This document shows, one piece after another, positions 1-9,286 of a stretch of DNA of 64,000 bases (within the stretch, counting starts at the first letter, position 1; every line of letters starts with the position of its first letter). The notes beneath the pieces are model-generated. The model saw only the letters and a list, made by a program, of their open reading frames with translations, searched no databases and was not told the DNA's origin. The stretch lies in contig QCGO01000004.1 of assembly GCA_003279855.1 (NCBI GenBank), positions 1 to 64,000 on the forward strand, in the 5' to 3' direction. Source of the DNA: Prochlorococcus sp. AG-388-E21 (lineage in GTDB: Bacteria; Cyanobacteriota; Cyanobacteriia; PCC-6307; Cyanobiaceae). Made by a program: the position numbers and the translations under genes.

Positions 1-2
1 TG

Positions 3-155
3 GTTCATCTTTTGAAACCTATTTATAAAGTTCTTGAGGAAGGAAATCAATCTATGAAATGGATAAAACAGTATAAAGAAGGATTTTCCATTGAGGATAT
101 TATGAAATATGCTGTTCAGGATATGATTCAAAGTGAAGAAGAAAGAATTTTATAA
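3..155 (+). CDS. gshA: 3' end of probable glutamate-cysteine ligase (partial)
   Basis: Only the last 50 codons of this gene lie in the window, ending in TAA. The frame is read back from EEERIL-stop and stays open to the left edge. The tail contains GNQSMKW and GFSIEDIMKYAVQDM, which resemble the C-terminus of the cyanobacterial glutamate-cysteine ligase that makes gamma-glutamylcysteine for glutathione. It lies directly upstream of ppc, where I recall gshA in picocyanobacteria. The name is inferred from this tail and the context; too little protein is visible to see catalytic residues. Some other protein of the same region is possible. Confidence 0.55.
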   Translation, partial: VHLLKPIYKVLEEGNQSMKWIKQYKEGFSIEDIMKYAVQDMIQSEEERIL

Positions 156-205
156 TATAAACAAATATTTGATCCCAATATATTTACGTATGACATAATA
201 ATTAT

Positions 206-3175
206 ATGGAATCTATGAAACAGTTTAAAAATAATCATGTGGATCTTATTAGAAACAATGATCCGTTGGATAAAAATCGTGCATTGATAGAAGATTTGTG
301 GGAATCTGTATTGAGAGAAGAATGTCCTGATGATCAAGCAAATCGTTTAATACAGCTGAAGGAATTAAGTTATTCACATCAAGTTGAAGAATATAGTTCA
401 AAAAATTCTAAAAATGAAATAGTTGATATTGTTAATTCTATGGATTTAGCTGAATCAATTTCTGCAGCCAGAGCTTTTTCATTATATTTCCAGCTAGTTA
501 ATATTTTGGAACAAAGAGTTGAGGAAGATAGATATATACAGAGCTTTACTAATCAGAATGTTCAAAAATCACAAGATAATCTAGATCCATTTGCTCCTCC
601 TTTAGCAAGGCAAAATGCTCCCGTAACATTTAAAGAATTATTCTTTAGGCTTAGAAGATTAAATGTTCCTCCAGGAAAACTAGAGAAATTATTACAAGAG
701 ATGGATATCCGCTTAGTTTTTACCGCACATCCTACAGAGATAGTTAGACATACAATTAGGCATAAGCAAACCAGAGTAGCTAATCTACTGCAAAAAATAC
801 AAGTTGAAAAATTTTTAACACTTGAAGATATTAAATCTCTCAAAATACAATTAAAAGAAGAGATAAGACTTTGGTGGAGAACAGATGAGTTACATCAGTT
901 CAAACCATCAGTAATAGATGAAGTTGATTATGCACTACATTATTTTCAACAAGTTCTCTTTGATGCAATGCCTCAGTTAAGAGGGAGAATTTCTTCAGCT
1001 CTTACTGAAAATTATCCAGACGTTCAGATGCCAACTGAATCTTTTTGTACATTTGGATCTTGGGTAGGCTCTGATAGAGATGGGAATCCATCAGTTACTC
1101 CTGAAATTACTTGGAGGACTGCCTGTTACCAAAGACAATTAATGTTAGAGAGATATATCAAAGCGACCTCTAATCTTAGTGATCAACTAAGCGTCTCAAT
1201 GCAATGGAGCCAAGTAAGCTCATCTCTTTTGGAATCACTAGAAACAGATAGGGTTAAGTTTCCTGAAATTTATGAAGCAAGGGCAACAAGATATAGATCA
1301 GAGCCTTATAGATTGAAATTGAGTTATATTTTAGAAAAATTAAGATTGACCCACGAACGAAATAATTTACTAGCTGAAGGCGGATGGAAGTTATCTTTAG
1401 AAAGGGAATCTGATAACAAAAATTTAGAGCTAGTTGAAAAATTACATTATAAGTCTGTTGATGAATTTACTTATGATCTAGAATTAATAAAAAATAGTCT
1501 TAATAGTACAGATTTAACTTGTGAGGCAGTAAATAAGTTATTAACTCAGGTACATATTTTCGGCTTTTCTTTAGCAAGTTTGGATATACGTCAGGAGAGT
1601 ACTAGACATAGTGACGCAATACAAGAATTAACTAAATACCTTGAGTTGCCAAAACAATACGATCAAATGTCTGAAAAAGAGAGAATGCAATGGCTTACTG
1701 ATGAATTAAAGACAAAAAGGCCCTTGATTCCCTCTGAAGTTGACTGGAATAAAAGTACTGAAGAAACGTTCTCAGTATTTAAAATGGTCAAAAGATTACA
1801 AGAAGAATTTGGGAGTCGTATTTGTCATTCATATGTCATTTCAATGAGTCACAGTCCATCTGATTTGCTTGAAGTCCTTCTTTTGGCAAAAGAGATGGGA
1901 CTTATTGATCAAGGTTCTCAGAAATCGACATTGCTGGTCGTCCCTCTTTTTGAAACAGTTGAAGATCTCCAAAGAGCTCCGGAAGTAATGGAGCAATTAT
2001 TTCAATTAGATTTTTATAAATCACTATTACCAAAAGTTGGAGAAAGTTTTAAACCTCTCCAAGAGTTAATGTTAGGTTATTCAGATAGCAATAAAGATTC
2101 AGGATTCTTATCTAGCAACTGGGAAATTCATAGAGCTCAAATTGCTCTTCAAAATCTTTCAAGCAACAATAATATACTTTTAAGACTTTTTCACGGTAGG
2201 GGAGGTTCTGTAGGAAGAGGAGGAGGTCCTGCTTATCAAGCGATATTGGCTCAACCAAGTGGGACGCTCAAAGGCAGAATAAAAATTACAGAACAAGGGG
2301 AGGTTTTGGCTTCTAAATATAGTCTTCCTGAATTGGCTTTATATAATTTGGAGACTGTCACAACAGCAGTTATTCAGAATAGTTTGGTTATCAACAGACT
2401 TGATGCTACCCCAGAATGGAATGACTTAATGACTAGGTTGGCAGAAACATCCAGAATTCAATATAGAAAATTAGTACATGAGAATCCAAATTTGCTAACT
2501 TTTTTTCAAGAGGTCACTCCAATTGAAGAAATTAGTAAATTACAAATATCAAGTAGACCAGCAAGAAGAAAAAAAGGCGCAAAGGATTTATCAAGTTTAA
2601 GAGCAATCCCCTGGGTCTTTGGATGGACACAGAGTAGATTTCTTTTGCCAAGCTGGTTTGGAGTTGGTACGGCTTTATCCGTGGAATTAAAATCAGATCC
2701 AAAGCAAATTGAATTACTAAGAGTACTTCATCAAAGATGGCCCTTTTTTAGAATGCTCATATCTAAGGTAGAAATGACATTATCTAAAGTTGATTTAGAA
2801 GTAGCGAAATATTATGTTGACACACTTGGAAGTAAAGAAAATTCAAAGTCGTTTGAAGAGATTTTTGATGTTATCTCTAAAGAATATAATCTTACTAAAT
2901 CTTTAGTGCTTGAAATAACTGGTAAAAGTAAGCTTCTAGAATCTGATAAAGACCTAAGATCATCTGTTAACTTAAGAAATAAAACTATTATTCCTTTGGG
3001 GTTTTTACAAGTCTCACTTTTAAGAAGACTTCGAGATCAAACAAGACAACCACCAATTAGTGAGTTTCTGGAGGATAGGATTGAGTCTAAAAGAGCTTAT
3101 AGTCGTAGTGAATTATTAAGAGGAGCACTTTTAACAATTAATGGAATTGCGGCAGGGATGAGAAATACAGGATAA
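206..3175 (+). CDS. ppc: Phosphoenolpyruvate carboxylase
   Basis: Catalyses carboxylation of phosphoenolpyruvate by bicarbonate to oxaloacetate, feeding the incomplete TCA cycle and amino-acid synthesis in the cytoplasm. At 989 residues it has the usual bacterial length. Visible signatures in order are FTAHPTE (catalytic His, about residue 172), [22 protein letters not shown] (second active-site stretch), [14 protein letters not shown] (glycine-rich phosphate loop) and a C-terminal AAGMRNTG tail in which the last residue is the family's conserved C-terminal Gly. Met4 is an alternative start. The next gene begins 3 bp after the stop, so the two are probably cotranscribed. Nothing is broken. 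Confidence 0.98.
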   Translation: MESMKQFKNNHVDLIRNNDPLDKNRALIEDLWESVLREECPDDQANRLIQLKELSYSHQVEEYSSKNSKNEIVDIVNSMDLAESISAARAFSLYFQLVNILEQRVEEDRYIQSFTNQNVQKSQDNLDPFAPPLARQNAPVTFKELFFRLRRLNVPPGKLEKLLQEMDIRLVFTAHPTEIVRHTIRHKQTRVANLLQKIQVEKFLTLEDIKSLKIQLKEEIRLWWRTDELHQFKPSVIDEVDYALHYFQQVLFDAMPQLRGRISSALTENYPDVQMPTESFCTFGSWVGSDRDGNPSVTPEITWRTACYQRQLMLERYIKATSNLSDQLSVSMQWSQVSSSLLESLETDRVKFPEIYEARATRYRSEPYRLKLSYILEKLRLTHERNNLLAEGGWKLSLERESDNKNLELVEKLHYKSVDEFTYDLELIKNSLNSTDLTCEAVNKLLTQVHIFGFSLASLDIRQESTRHSDAIQELTKYLELPKQYDQMSEKERMQWLTDELKTKRPLIPSEVDWNKSTEETFSVFKMVKRLQEEFGSRICHSYVISMSHSPSDLLEVLLLAKEMGLIDQGSQKSTLLVVPLFETVEDLQRAPEVMEQLFQLDFYKSLLPKVGESFKPLQELMLGYSDSNKDSGFLSSNWEIHRAQIALQNLSSNNNILLRLFHGRGGSVGRGGGPAYQAILAQPSGTLKGRIKITEQGEVLASKYSLPELALYNLETVTTAVIQNSLVINRLDATPEWNDLMTRLAETSRIQYRKLVHENPNLLTFFQEVTPIEEISKLQISSRPARRKKGAKDLSSLRAIPWVFGWTQSRFLLPSWFGVGTALSVELKSDPKQIELLRVLHQRWPFFRMLISKVEMTLSKVDLEVAKYYVDTLGSKENSKSFEEIFDVISKEYNLTKSLVLEITGKSKLLESDKDLRSSVNLRNKTIIPLGFLQVSLLRRLRDQTRQPPISEFLEDRIESKRAYSRSELLRGALLTINGIAAGMRNTG

Positions 3176-3178
3176 TCA

Positions 3179-3625
3179 TTGCAATATTTTTCTAAAAAAA
3201 AACTAATTCTTCCAGAGGGTTATTTTATAAATTCTTCACAAGTTCCAACTGCTAAGGATTTAAATAGACTTTTGATAAATAGTGGTTGTGAGTCATTTCC
3301 TACGCAAAAGATATCTCTTGCTATTGAGAATAGTGATTTTTTCTTCACGATTCAAAATGAATCTAAAAATAAGCTCTATGGTTTTGTAAGGGTCACCTCA
3401 GATAGAGGACTCAACGCTAACTTATGGAATCTAAGCGCTGAAAAAGGTAATAATCAAAATCTTTTTTACTCAATATTACTTCAAGTGACTCTTGAAAAAA
3501 TAAATAGGGAAATGCCAGGATGTAGTATTTCTGTTCAAGCTCCAGTATCTTCATTTAAAAGTTTAGAAGACAGTGGATTTATTCTAGATCCAAATGGTAT
3601 TAGGGTAATGGGCTTTAAACTTTAA
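3179..3625 (+). CDS. GNAT-like acetyltransferase-fold protein
   Basis: A 148-residue protein starting at TTG, 3 nt after the ppc stop, so probably in the ppc operon. The stretch LYGFVRVTSDRG, followed by a helix-rich segment and ending with SFKSLEDSGFILDPNG, resembles the core beta strands and closing helix-strand of GCN5-type acetyltransferases. I do not see a clean acetyl-CoA pyrophosphate loop (Q/R-x-x-G-x-G/A), so activity is uncertain. No signal peptide or membrane helix is present. The substrate is unknown. The fold assignment is inference from pattern only. Confidence 0.6.
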   Translation: MQYFSKKKLILPEGYFINSSQVPTAKDLNRLLINSGCESFPTQKISLAIENSDFFFTIQNESKNKLYGFVRVTSDRGLNANLWNLSAEKGNNQNLFYSILLQVTLEKINREMPGCSISVQAPVSSFKSLEDSGFILDPNGIRVMGFKL

Positions 3626-3636
3626 ATCTTTTATGA

Positions 3637-3710
3637 CGAGCATGGAGGGAGTCGAACCCCCGACTCTCAGAACCGGAATCTGATGCTCTATCCAACTGAG
3701 CTACATGCTC
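3637..3710 (-). tRNA. tRNA-Arg (CCG)
   Basis: The reverse strand folds into a complete cloverleaf. The acceptor stem is GAGCATG paired with CATGCTC plus discriminator G. The D arm is GCTC/GAGC, the anticodon stem TCAGA/TCTGA encloses loop TTCCGGT with anticodon CCG, and the T arm contains TTCGACT. No CCA is encoded. It separates the ppc operon from recF and lies antisense to both. Confidence 0.96.
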
Positions 3711-3777
3711 TTAATTTTTCAATTTCTTTAAAGAAATTCTAAATATTTTAAATTTAGCTAATTTAACTAAGGAATGC

Positions 3778-4875
3778 ATTAAAAAAATTTTTTTAAATAA
3801 CTTAAAAATTAATAATTTTCGAAATCATAAAAATTTTGAGATCGACCTTAGTGAGCAAAGAGCTATTGTTCTTGGTTGTAATGGTGTTGGCAAGTCAAAT
3901 TTACTTGAATCTGTAGAAGTTCTTAGTCAATTAAAATCTAATAGAGCATTAAGTGATAAAGATTTAATAGAAAACGATAGTGATATGGCAGCTATTTTTG
4001 GTCAAATTGATTTCACTGATAATTTGAAAGTGAATTTATTTAGGAAAGGAGCTAAAAAGATTTATGTTAATGATACTTTATTGAAAAAGCAGACTGAAAT
4101 ACAAAATTATATTAGGAGTGTATGTTTCTGTTCTAATGATATTTATATTGTCAAAAGTGAACCTGGTTACAGAAGATCTTGGATTGATAAAGTTGTATCT
4201 CAGCTTGAACCAGTATATGTAGAGCTGATTCATAGATTTAATAGACTTTTAAAACAACGAAGTCATTTTTGGCGTTCAGAAAGCTTTCAAAAAGATATAT
4301 CTTCAGAAGTTATTGAAAGTTTTGATATTCAAATGTCATTAATTAGTACAAGAATTTTTAGAAGGAGAAGGAGAGCTTTATCAAAAATTAAACCATATGT
4401 TGAATATTGGCATAATCATTTAAGTAAATCCAGAGAGCAAATTGGTATAAATTATCTTTCTGGTTTAGAAAATATCAATCAAGAAGAAGAAGAAGAAGTC
4501 ATAAGTAGGAAAATAGTGGAACAACTGCAAAAGCAAAGGTCATTAGAGGCGGTAACTGGCAAATGTAATTTTGGTCCTCATCGTGATGATATAGAGTTTC
4601 TGATTAATAATATCTCCATAAGAAAGTATGGATCATCAGGTCAGCAAAGGACTTTTATTTTGGCTTTAAAAATGGCCGAACTGGATTTATTACGTAATAT
4701 GATTAATTTACCTCCTCTTCTTATATTGGATGACGTTTTGGCTGAGCTTGATATCACTAGACAAAATTTATTACTGAATTCGGTAGGGAAAGATAGTCAA
4801 TGTTTTATAAGTGCAACGCATTTGGATAAATTCAATCAATCTTTTTTAAGCTCTTCACAAATGATATACTTGTAA
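3778..4875 (+). CDS. recF: DNA replication and repair protein RecF (non-canonical start)
   Basis: RecF is an SMC-like ATPase that loads RecA at gapped DNA. The ORF track begins at ATG 3985, but the same frame upstream encodes the essential N-terminus: LKINNFRNHKNFEI, then a Walker A loop GCNGVGKS (normally GxNGxGKT). Downstream are YGSSGQQRT (signature motif) and LLILDDVLAELD (Walker B). No ATG, GTG or TTG exists in frame between the tRNA and the Walker A, so initiation probably uses ATT. ATT 3778 lies 4 nt after an AAGGA ribosome-binding site; ATT 3787 gives a more typical N-terminus. The total of about 365 residues fits the family. The gene is real; the exact start is inferred. Confidence 0.9.
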   Translation: MKKIFLNNLKINNFRNHKNFEIDLSEQRAIVLGCNGVGKSNLLESVEVLSQLKSNRALSDKDLIENDSDMAAIFGQIDFTDNLKVNLFRKGAKKIYVNDTLLKKQTEIQNYIRSVCFCSNDIYIVKSEPGYRRSWIDKVVSQLEPVYVELIHRFNRLLKQRSHFWRSESFQKDISSEVIESFDIQMSLISTRIFRRRRRALSKIKPYVEYWHNHLSKSREQIGINYLSGLENINQEEEEEVISRKIVEQLQKQRSLEAVTGKCNFGPHRDDIEFLINNISIRKYGSSGQQRTFILALKMAELDLLRNMINLPPLLILDDVLAELDITRQNLLLNSVGKDSQCFISATHLDKFNQSFLSSSQMIYL

Positions 4876-4924
4876 ATAAATTTAGTAATTTTTAGTTAAT
4901 CTATAATTCAAGTACAGTTGATTA

Positions 4925-5353
4925 ATGGAAGTTCCCAAAAAAATTCAAACTTTCAAAGCACTAAATGATGAGAAGAAATTAATTAATAACAGTAAGCATT
5001 TTTTGTTAGAACTATATAGATGTGATTACGAAAAATTAAATGACGAATCTTTTTTGCGATGTATGTTAAATAATGCTGCCAAATTAGCTAATGCAACAGT
5101 TTTGAATCTAATAAGTAATAAATTTGAACCTCAGGGAGTTACAGCAATTGCTTTACTAGCTGAATCGCATATTTCAATACATTCATGGCCTGAAGCACAT
5201 TATTCGGCAGTGGATATTTTTACATGCGGTCAAAATATGAAGCCAGAAATATCTTGTAAATACTTAATTCAAGCTTTAAAGGCTAAAGAACATCTCTTGC
5301 GTATAATTGATAGAAATCCACCTTCAGAAGTCTATAGTCAAATAAAAAAATAA
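4925..5353 (+). CDS. speD: S-adenosylmethionine decarboxylase proenzyme
   Basis: Pyruvoyl-dependent enzyme that decarboxylates S-adenosylmethionine to provide the aminopropyl donor for spermidine synthesis. The short bacterial form is about 125-140 residues, and this one is 142. The self-cleavage site is visible in LLAESHISIHSWPE, where processing between Glu and Ser creates the pyruvoyl group. The downstream AVDIFTCG contains the conserved catalytic Cys. The gene starts 49 nt after recF on the same strand and is convergent with the LarE-like gene. Confidence 0.93.
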   Translation: MEVPKKIQTFKALNDEKKLINNSKHFLLELYRCDYEKLNDESFLRCMLNNAAKLANATVLNLISNKFEPQGVTAIALLAESHISIHSWPEAHYSAVDIFTCGQNMKPEISCKYLIQALKAKEHLLRIIDRNPPSEVYSQIKK

Positions 5354-5368
5354 ATTAAATGTTGAAAC

Positions 5369-6193
5369 TTATCTATTTAGCTTGCCGCTTATTAAACCCT
5401 CAAGATCCAAGCTTGTGCAATTGAATCCTAGATTAGAGAAATAGTTAACTAATTCATTAAAATCATATTCTTTACAAAATATTTGTAATTCATTTTTGGG
5501 AATTTCAATTCTTGCTGTTGAACCATGACATCTAACTCTGACTTCTGATATGCTCCCTTTCTTAATATATTCTTCAGCTTTTTCTACCATGTTTAGTCTT
5601 TCATTTGTTATTTGATTTCCATAAGGAAATCTTGATGATAAACAAGGTTGAGCAGGTTTATCCCACCAAGGGAATCCCAATGCTCGTGATATATCCCTTA
5701 TATCTTTTTTTGTAAACTTAAATAACGCTAAGGGAGATAAAACTCCTGCTTCTTTAGCTGCTTGAATCCCAGGCCTGTAATCGTTAAGATCGTCAAGATT
5801 AACTCCGTCACAGACAATTTTGTAATTAAGTTTTTTAGATAAAAATGTAGTGTGTTTGTGAAGCTCTTTTTTGCATGCATAACATCTATTTTTAGGATTT
5901 TCACTATAACTTGATTGATCTAATTCTGAAGTCTCAATTTCTAAATGTTGTATGCCAATCCATCTTGCTTGAGTTTTTGCCTCTTCAAGTAATGTTTTAG
6001 CTAATGCGGGTGAAACTCCTGTAATTGCGATCGCATTGCTTCCTAATTGCTCAAACGCCAAAGAGGCTACCAATGTACTATCAACTCCGCCTGAATAAGC
6101 CACGCAAACGCTATTGAGATTTTTAATAAAATTTCTAATTTCCTTTAGTTTTTCATTTTGTTCATCAGAGAGGATTTCAAGTTGATAGAACAT
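5369..6193 (-). CDS. LarE-like ATP-dependent sulfur transferase (PP-loop)
   Basis: A 274-residue PP-loop ATPase of the adenine nucleotide alpha-hydrolase superfamily. VAYSGGVDSTLVA (about residues 31-43) is the pyrophosphate-binding loop. PAQPCLSSRFPYG matches the LarE active-site segment, including the cysteine position that in LarE donates sulfur to the nickel-pincer cofactor of lactate racemase. CYACKKEL adds a further Cys pair. Homologs are widespread in bacteria lacking larA, so the cellular role here is not certain; a tRNA or cofactor thiolation role is an alternative. It is convergent with speD. Confidence 0.8.
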   Translation of the reverse strand: MFYQLEILSDEQNEKLKEIRNFIKNLNSVCVAYSGGVDSTLVASLAFEQLGSNAIAITGVSPALAKTLLEEAKTQARWIGIQHLEIETSELDQSSYSENPKNRCYACKKELHKHTTFLSKKLNYKIVCDGVNLDDLNDYRPGIQAAKEAGVLSPLALFKFTKKDIRDISRALGFPWWDKPAQPCLSSRFPYGNQITNERLNMVEKAEEYIKKGSISEVRVRCHGSTARIEIPKNELQIFCKEYDFNELVNYFSNLGFNCTSLDLEGLISGKLNR

Positions 6194-6302
6194 ATGACTG
6201 TTATTAAAATTTAAATTAAGATATGAATAGGTTGAGTTTATTATTAAAGTTTTAATAATATTATTAACTATATCCTAGATTAAATTTACTCACTTTTCTC
6301 AA

Positions 6303-7463
6303 TTGACAAACACTGGTAGAAATAGAGGTATTGGTATTGTTACCGCAAGTGACAGTCAAGAAAGATCCAAAGGTCAATTACATATTTACGATGGGGAAGG
6401 AAAAGGAAAAAGTCAGGCTGCCTTGGGAGTGGTACTTAGAACAATAGGTTTAGGGATATGTGAAAAGAAACAGTCTAGAGTTTTATTGCTTAGATTCTTA
6501 AAAGGCCCTGAGAGGTCATATGATGAAGACTCTGCAATAGAAGCATTACAAAGAGGTTTTCCTCACTTGATTGACCATGTAAGGACTGGGAGATCTGAAT
6601 TTTTTAATGCTGATCAAGTAACAAAATCTGATATTACTGAGGCTGAGAGAGGTTGGAATATTGCTAAAGGAGCAATTGCTAGTTCCCTTTATTCTGTCGT
6701 TGTTCTTGATGAATTGAATCCTGTTTTGGATTTAGGGATGCTTAATATTGAGGAAGTGGTTAATTCACTTCAAAATCGACCTGATGATTTGGAAATAATT
6801 ATTACAGGAAGAGCAGCACCTTCTTCATTGATATGCATATCTCAACTTCATTCAGAAATGAGATCCCGCTTAAGAGGGGATTTTAATAAATCTCATAGAA
6901 AAATGAATAATTCTGGTGGTATTGAAGTTTATACTGGCGAAGGCAAAGGTAAATCCACAAGTGCATTGGGTAAAGCTTTGCAAGCTATCGGTAAAGGAAT
7001 ATCTCAAGATAAAAGTCATAGAGTTTTAATATTACAATGGCTAAAAGGTGGTAATGGTTATACCGAAGATGCTGCAATAGAAGCTTTGAGAGAGAGTTAC
7101 CCACATTTAGTCGACCACCTACGTTCTGGGAGAGATGCCATAGTTTGGAGGGGGCAACAACAGCCAATTGATTATGTTGAAGCTGAACGAGCATGGGAAA
7201 TTGCAAAAGCGGCTATTTTGAGTGGTTTATATAAAACTATTATTTTGGATGAATTAAATCCAACTGTTGATTTAGAACTTTTACCTGTTGAATCTATATA
7301 TCAAACTCTCATAAAAAAACCTGCAGATACAGAAGTTGTTATTACTGGGAGATGTAAAAATGAACCATCATACTTTCAATTAGCGGATGTATATTCTGAA
7401 ATGGTTTGTCATAAGCATTACGCAAATCTTGGAGTTGATTTAAAGAGAGGTGTGGATTATTAA
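6303..7463 (+). CDS. cobO: Corrinoid (cob(I)yrinate/cob(I)alamin) adenosyltransferase, tandem two-domain form
   Basis: CobA/BtuR/CobO-type P-loop enzyme that transfers the adenosyl group of ATP to reduced corrinoids during cobamide synthesis. It starts at TTG. The 386 residues contain two homologous copies of the roughly 190-residue domain: the first has YDGEGKGKSQAALG and VVLDELNPVLDL, the second YTGEGKGKSTSALG and IILDELNPTVDL. Ordinary family members have one domain and are about half as long. Both Walker A loops and both DELNP motifs are intact, so both halves may bind ATP. The window also encodes CbiG-CobJ, fitting a genome that makes its own pseudocobalamin. Confidence 0.9.
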   Translation: MTNTGRNRGIGIVTASDSQERSKGQLHIYDGEGKGKSQAALGVVLRTIGLGICEKKQSRVLLLRFLKGPERSYDEDSAIEALQRGFPHLIDHVRTGRSEFFNADQVTKSDITEAERGWNIAKGAIASSLYSVVVLDELNPVLDLGMLNIEEVVNSLQNRPDDLEIIITGRAAPSSLICISQLHSEMRSRLRGDFNKSHRKMNNSGGIEVYTGEGKGKSTSALGKALQAIGKGISQDKSHRVLILQWLKGGNGYTEDAAIEALRESYPHLVDHLRSGRDAIVWRGQQQPIDYVEAERAWEIAKAAILSGLYKTIILDELNPTVDLELLPVESIYQTLIKKPADTEVVITGRCKNEPSYFQLADVYSEMVCHKHYANLGVDLKRGVDY

Positions 7464-7478
7464 ATTTTTTTTAAAGAA

Positions 7479-8627
7479 TTAACCTATTAGTATTTGATTG
7501 ATTCTTTTAATTCCCCCTTCTATAGATTTTGAGGGAATACTAAATTTCATCAAAATCTTTGATGCTTTTTCTGAACGTATTCCTAATTGGCACAATGTAA
7601 AAATTTCTTTAACTAAACTTTCTCGTTTAATAAATTCTAGGTGAGACTTTTGTTCGAGATTATTGATGGGTATAGATATCGAACCTTTTATAGAGCATTT
7701 ATTAAACTCTTCTTTTTCTCTAACATCAATTAAAAGTATTTTATTTACTTTTGTTTTGTATAGAGTATTAAATTCTTTAGCGTTAATTTTATTGATTTTA
7801 ATATTATCCTGGCATTCTATGTCTTTGTAAAAATCTCTATATTGAGAAAGGTTTTTAATATTTTTATTTAACTTGTCAGATTTTAAATTTAAAGTTTTTA
7901 TATTCATATTTAGTAGATCAAAAATCATAATCTTGCCGTCTAGAATCTTCCCTTTTTTTAGAATAATTTTTATTATCTCATTGACTTGTAAAATCCCTAT
8001 AAGACCGGTTGAAACTCCTACAACCCCGAACTCTTCACAGCTTGGAATATTATTTTTTACAGGGGATTCTGGTATTAAGTCTCTTAAATTAGGACTCTTT
8101 CTATTTAGATTGAAGACACTTATTTGGCCCTCAAAACCCTGAACACTTCCAAAAACTAAAGTCTTATTAAGCATTAAACAGGCATCGTTTATTAAATATC
8201 GAGTACCAAAGTTATCTGAACAATCACAAATAATATCAAAGTCTTGAAGGATTTCAATAACATTTTCGGAATTTATTCTTTCACTAAATGTTAATACTTC
8301 AATATTAGGATTAAATCTTTTAATTCTTTCTTGGGCAGAATTAATTTTTAAATTTCCAACCGTATTTGTTTCATGAATTATTTGTCTTTGTAGATTCGAC
8401 TTCTCAACTTGATCATTATCAACTATTCCAATTCTTCCTACTCCTGCAGCGGCAAGATAAAGTAAAACTGAAGAACCCAGTCCGCCTGCTCCAATACATA
8501 CAACTGAACTACTTTTTAGTTTTAATTGTCCTTTAAATCCTATTTCTTTTAATGATAGATGCTTTTCGTATCTTTCCTTTTCATCTAAAGATAAGAAATC
8601 AGAATTTAGATCAGCTGATATTGCCAT
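7479..8627 (-). CDS. moeB: MoeB/ThiF/HesA-family adenylyltransferase with C-terminal rhodanese domain
   Basis: E1-like enzyme that activates the C-terminal Gly of a ubiquitin-like sulfur carrier (MoaD or ThiS type). The N-terminal half has the nucleotide-binding GAGGLGSSVLLYLAAAGVG, then VEKSNLQRQ and CDCSDNFGTRYLIND. From about residue 290 a rhodanese domain follows (LLIDVREKEEFN) with the sulfur-accepting loop LCQLGIRS. The paired CxxC zinc motifs usual in MoeB and ThiF are not visible; the only nearby Cys is in PSCEEFG. It is convergent with the adenosyltransferase gene. Whether it serves molybdopterin, thiamine or both is not decided by sequence. Confidence 0.85.
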   Translation of the reverse strand: MAISADLNSDFLSLDEKERYEKHLSLKEIGFKGQLKLKSSSVVCIGAGGLGSSVLLYLAAAGVGRIGIVDNDQVEKSNLQRQIIHETNTVGNLKINSAQERIKRFNPNIEVLTFSERINSENVIEILQDFDIICDCSDNFGTRYLINDACLMLNKTLVFGSVQGFEGQISVFNLNRKSPNLRDLIPESPVKNNIPSCEEFGVVGVSTGLIGILQVNEIIKIILKKGKILDGKIMIFDLLNMNIKTLNLKSDKLNKNIKNLSQYRDFYKDIECQDNIKINKINAKEFNTLYKTKVNKILLIDVREKEEFNKCSIKGSISIPINNLEQKSHLEFIKRESLVKEIFTLCQLGIRSEKASKILMKFSIPSKSIEGGIKRINQILIG

Positions 8628-8639
8628 TTTTTATTACAA

Positions 8640-8913
8640 AGAATAATCTATGAAAATATAATAATTTAAATAATAATCTTAGTCTTTTTATTTTTTATGT
8701 TGATGAAGTTTTTAAGTGTTTTTTGTTAGAACAAGATGATATTGTGAAGTTTTTGTAAATAAAATTTTGGGCGAAATATCTTAAAACTTTACCAGTATCA
8801 ATATATTTTGCAGAATACAAAATGTTTCGGTTCGGAATTATGCATAACAAAAAGGTAGTCAACAGACAATTTTTCCGATACTGTCTGGTTCATATATTAA
8901 GTTGACTGAATTC
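8640..8913. other. AT-rich divergent intergenic region
   Basis: This stretch of about 270 bp lies between the divergent moeB-like and CAAD-domain genes and should carry both promoters. I see no open reading frame of note. Close to the CAAD gene, CATATATTAA could form a -10 element and GACAATTT upstream a weak -35, but neither is decisive. Confidence 0.4.
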
Positions 8914-9279
8914 ATGAGTGATAACACTCCTGAGTCAAATCAAGACTCCGGCTCCGAAACAAACTCTGTAAGTAAAAGCTTTTCAGAGAAGTATTCTGAT
9001 GTAATGGGAAAAATCAATGAAACACTTGGAACTATTGATTGGACCCAAATGGGAAAATATGGTAAAGCAGCAGGCATAATTGCTGTCGTAGTTATCGCTC
9101 AAATAATAATTAAAGTTATTATTGACACGATTAATTTTTTCCCAATTCTACCTGGGCTACTAGAATTACTAGGAGTAGTGGTTGTAGGTCAATGGAGTTG
9201 GCAAAATCTCCGTACAAGTGAAAATCGTGAAGCAGTTCTAGAAAAGGTTCAAAATCTCAAAAAAACATATTTAGGATAA
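8914..9279 (+). CDS. CAAD-domain thylakoid membrane protein
   Basis: A roughly 121-residue protein with an acidic, Ser-rich N-terminal tail. An amphipathic segment and two hydrophobic helices follow (AAGIIAVVVIAQIIIKVII and FFPILPGLLELLGVVVVG), then a short basic C-terminus with QWSWQNLRTSENR. This is the layout of the cyanobacterial CAAD domain, first described as an appended membrane anchor of aminoacyl-tRNA synthetases and also found as stand-alone thylakoid proteins related to plant CURT1. I prefer ATG 8914 over the TTG at 8902 used in the ORF track because it gives the usual MSDN-type start. The role in membrane shaping is inferred from the family. Confidence 0.85.
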   Translation: MSDNTPESNQDSGSETNSVSKSFSEKYSDVMGKINETLGTIDWTQMGKYGKAAGIIAVVVIAQIIIKVIIDTINFFPILPGLLELLGVVVVGQWSWQNLRTSENREAVLEKVQNLKKTYLG

Positions 9280-9286
9280 AGTTAAT

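Noticed and set aside
3985-4875. RecF start at 3985 as in the ORF track
   Set aside because: It would remove the Walker A loop and the N-terminal strand, which are encoded just upstream in the same frame.
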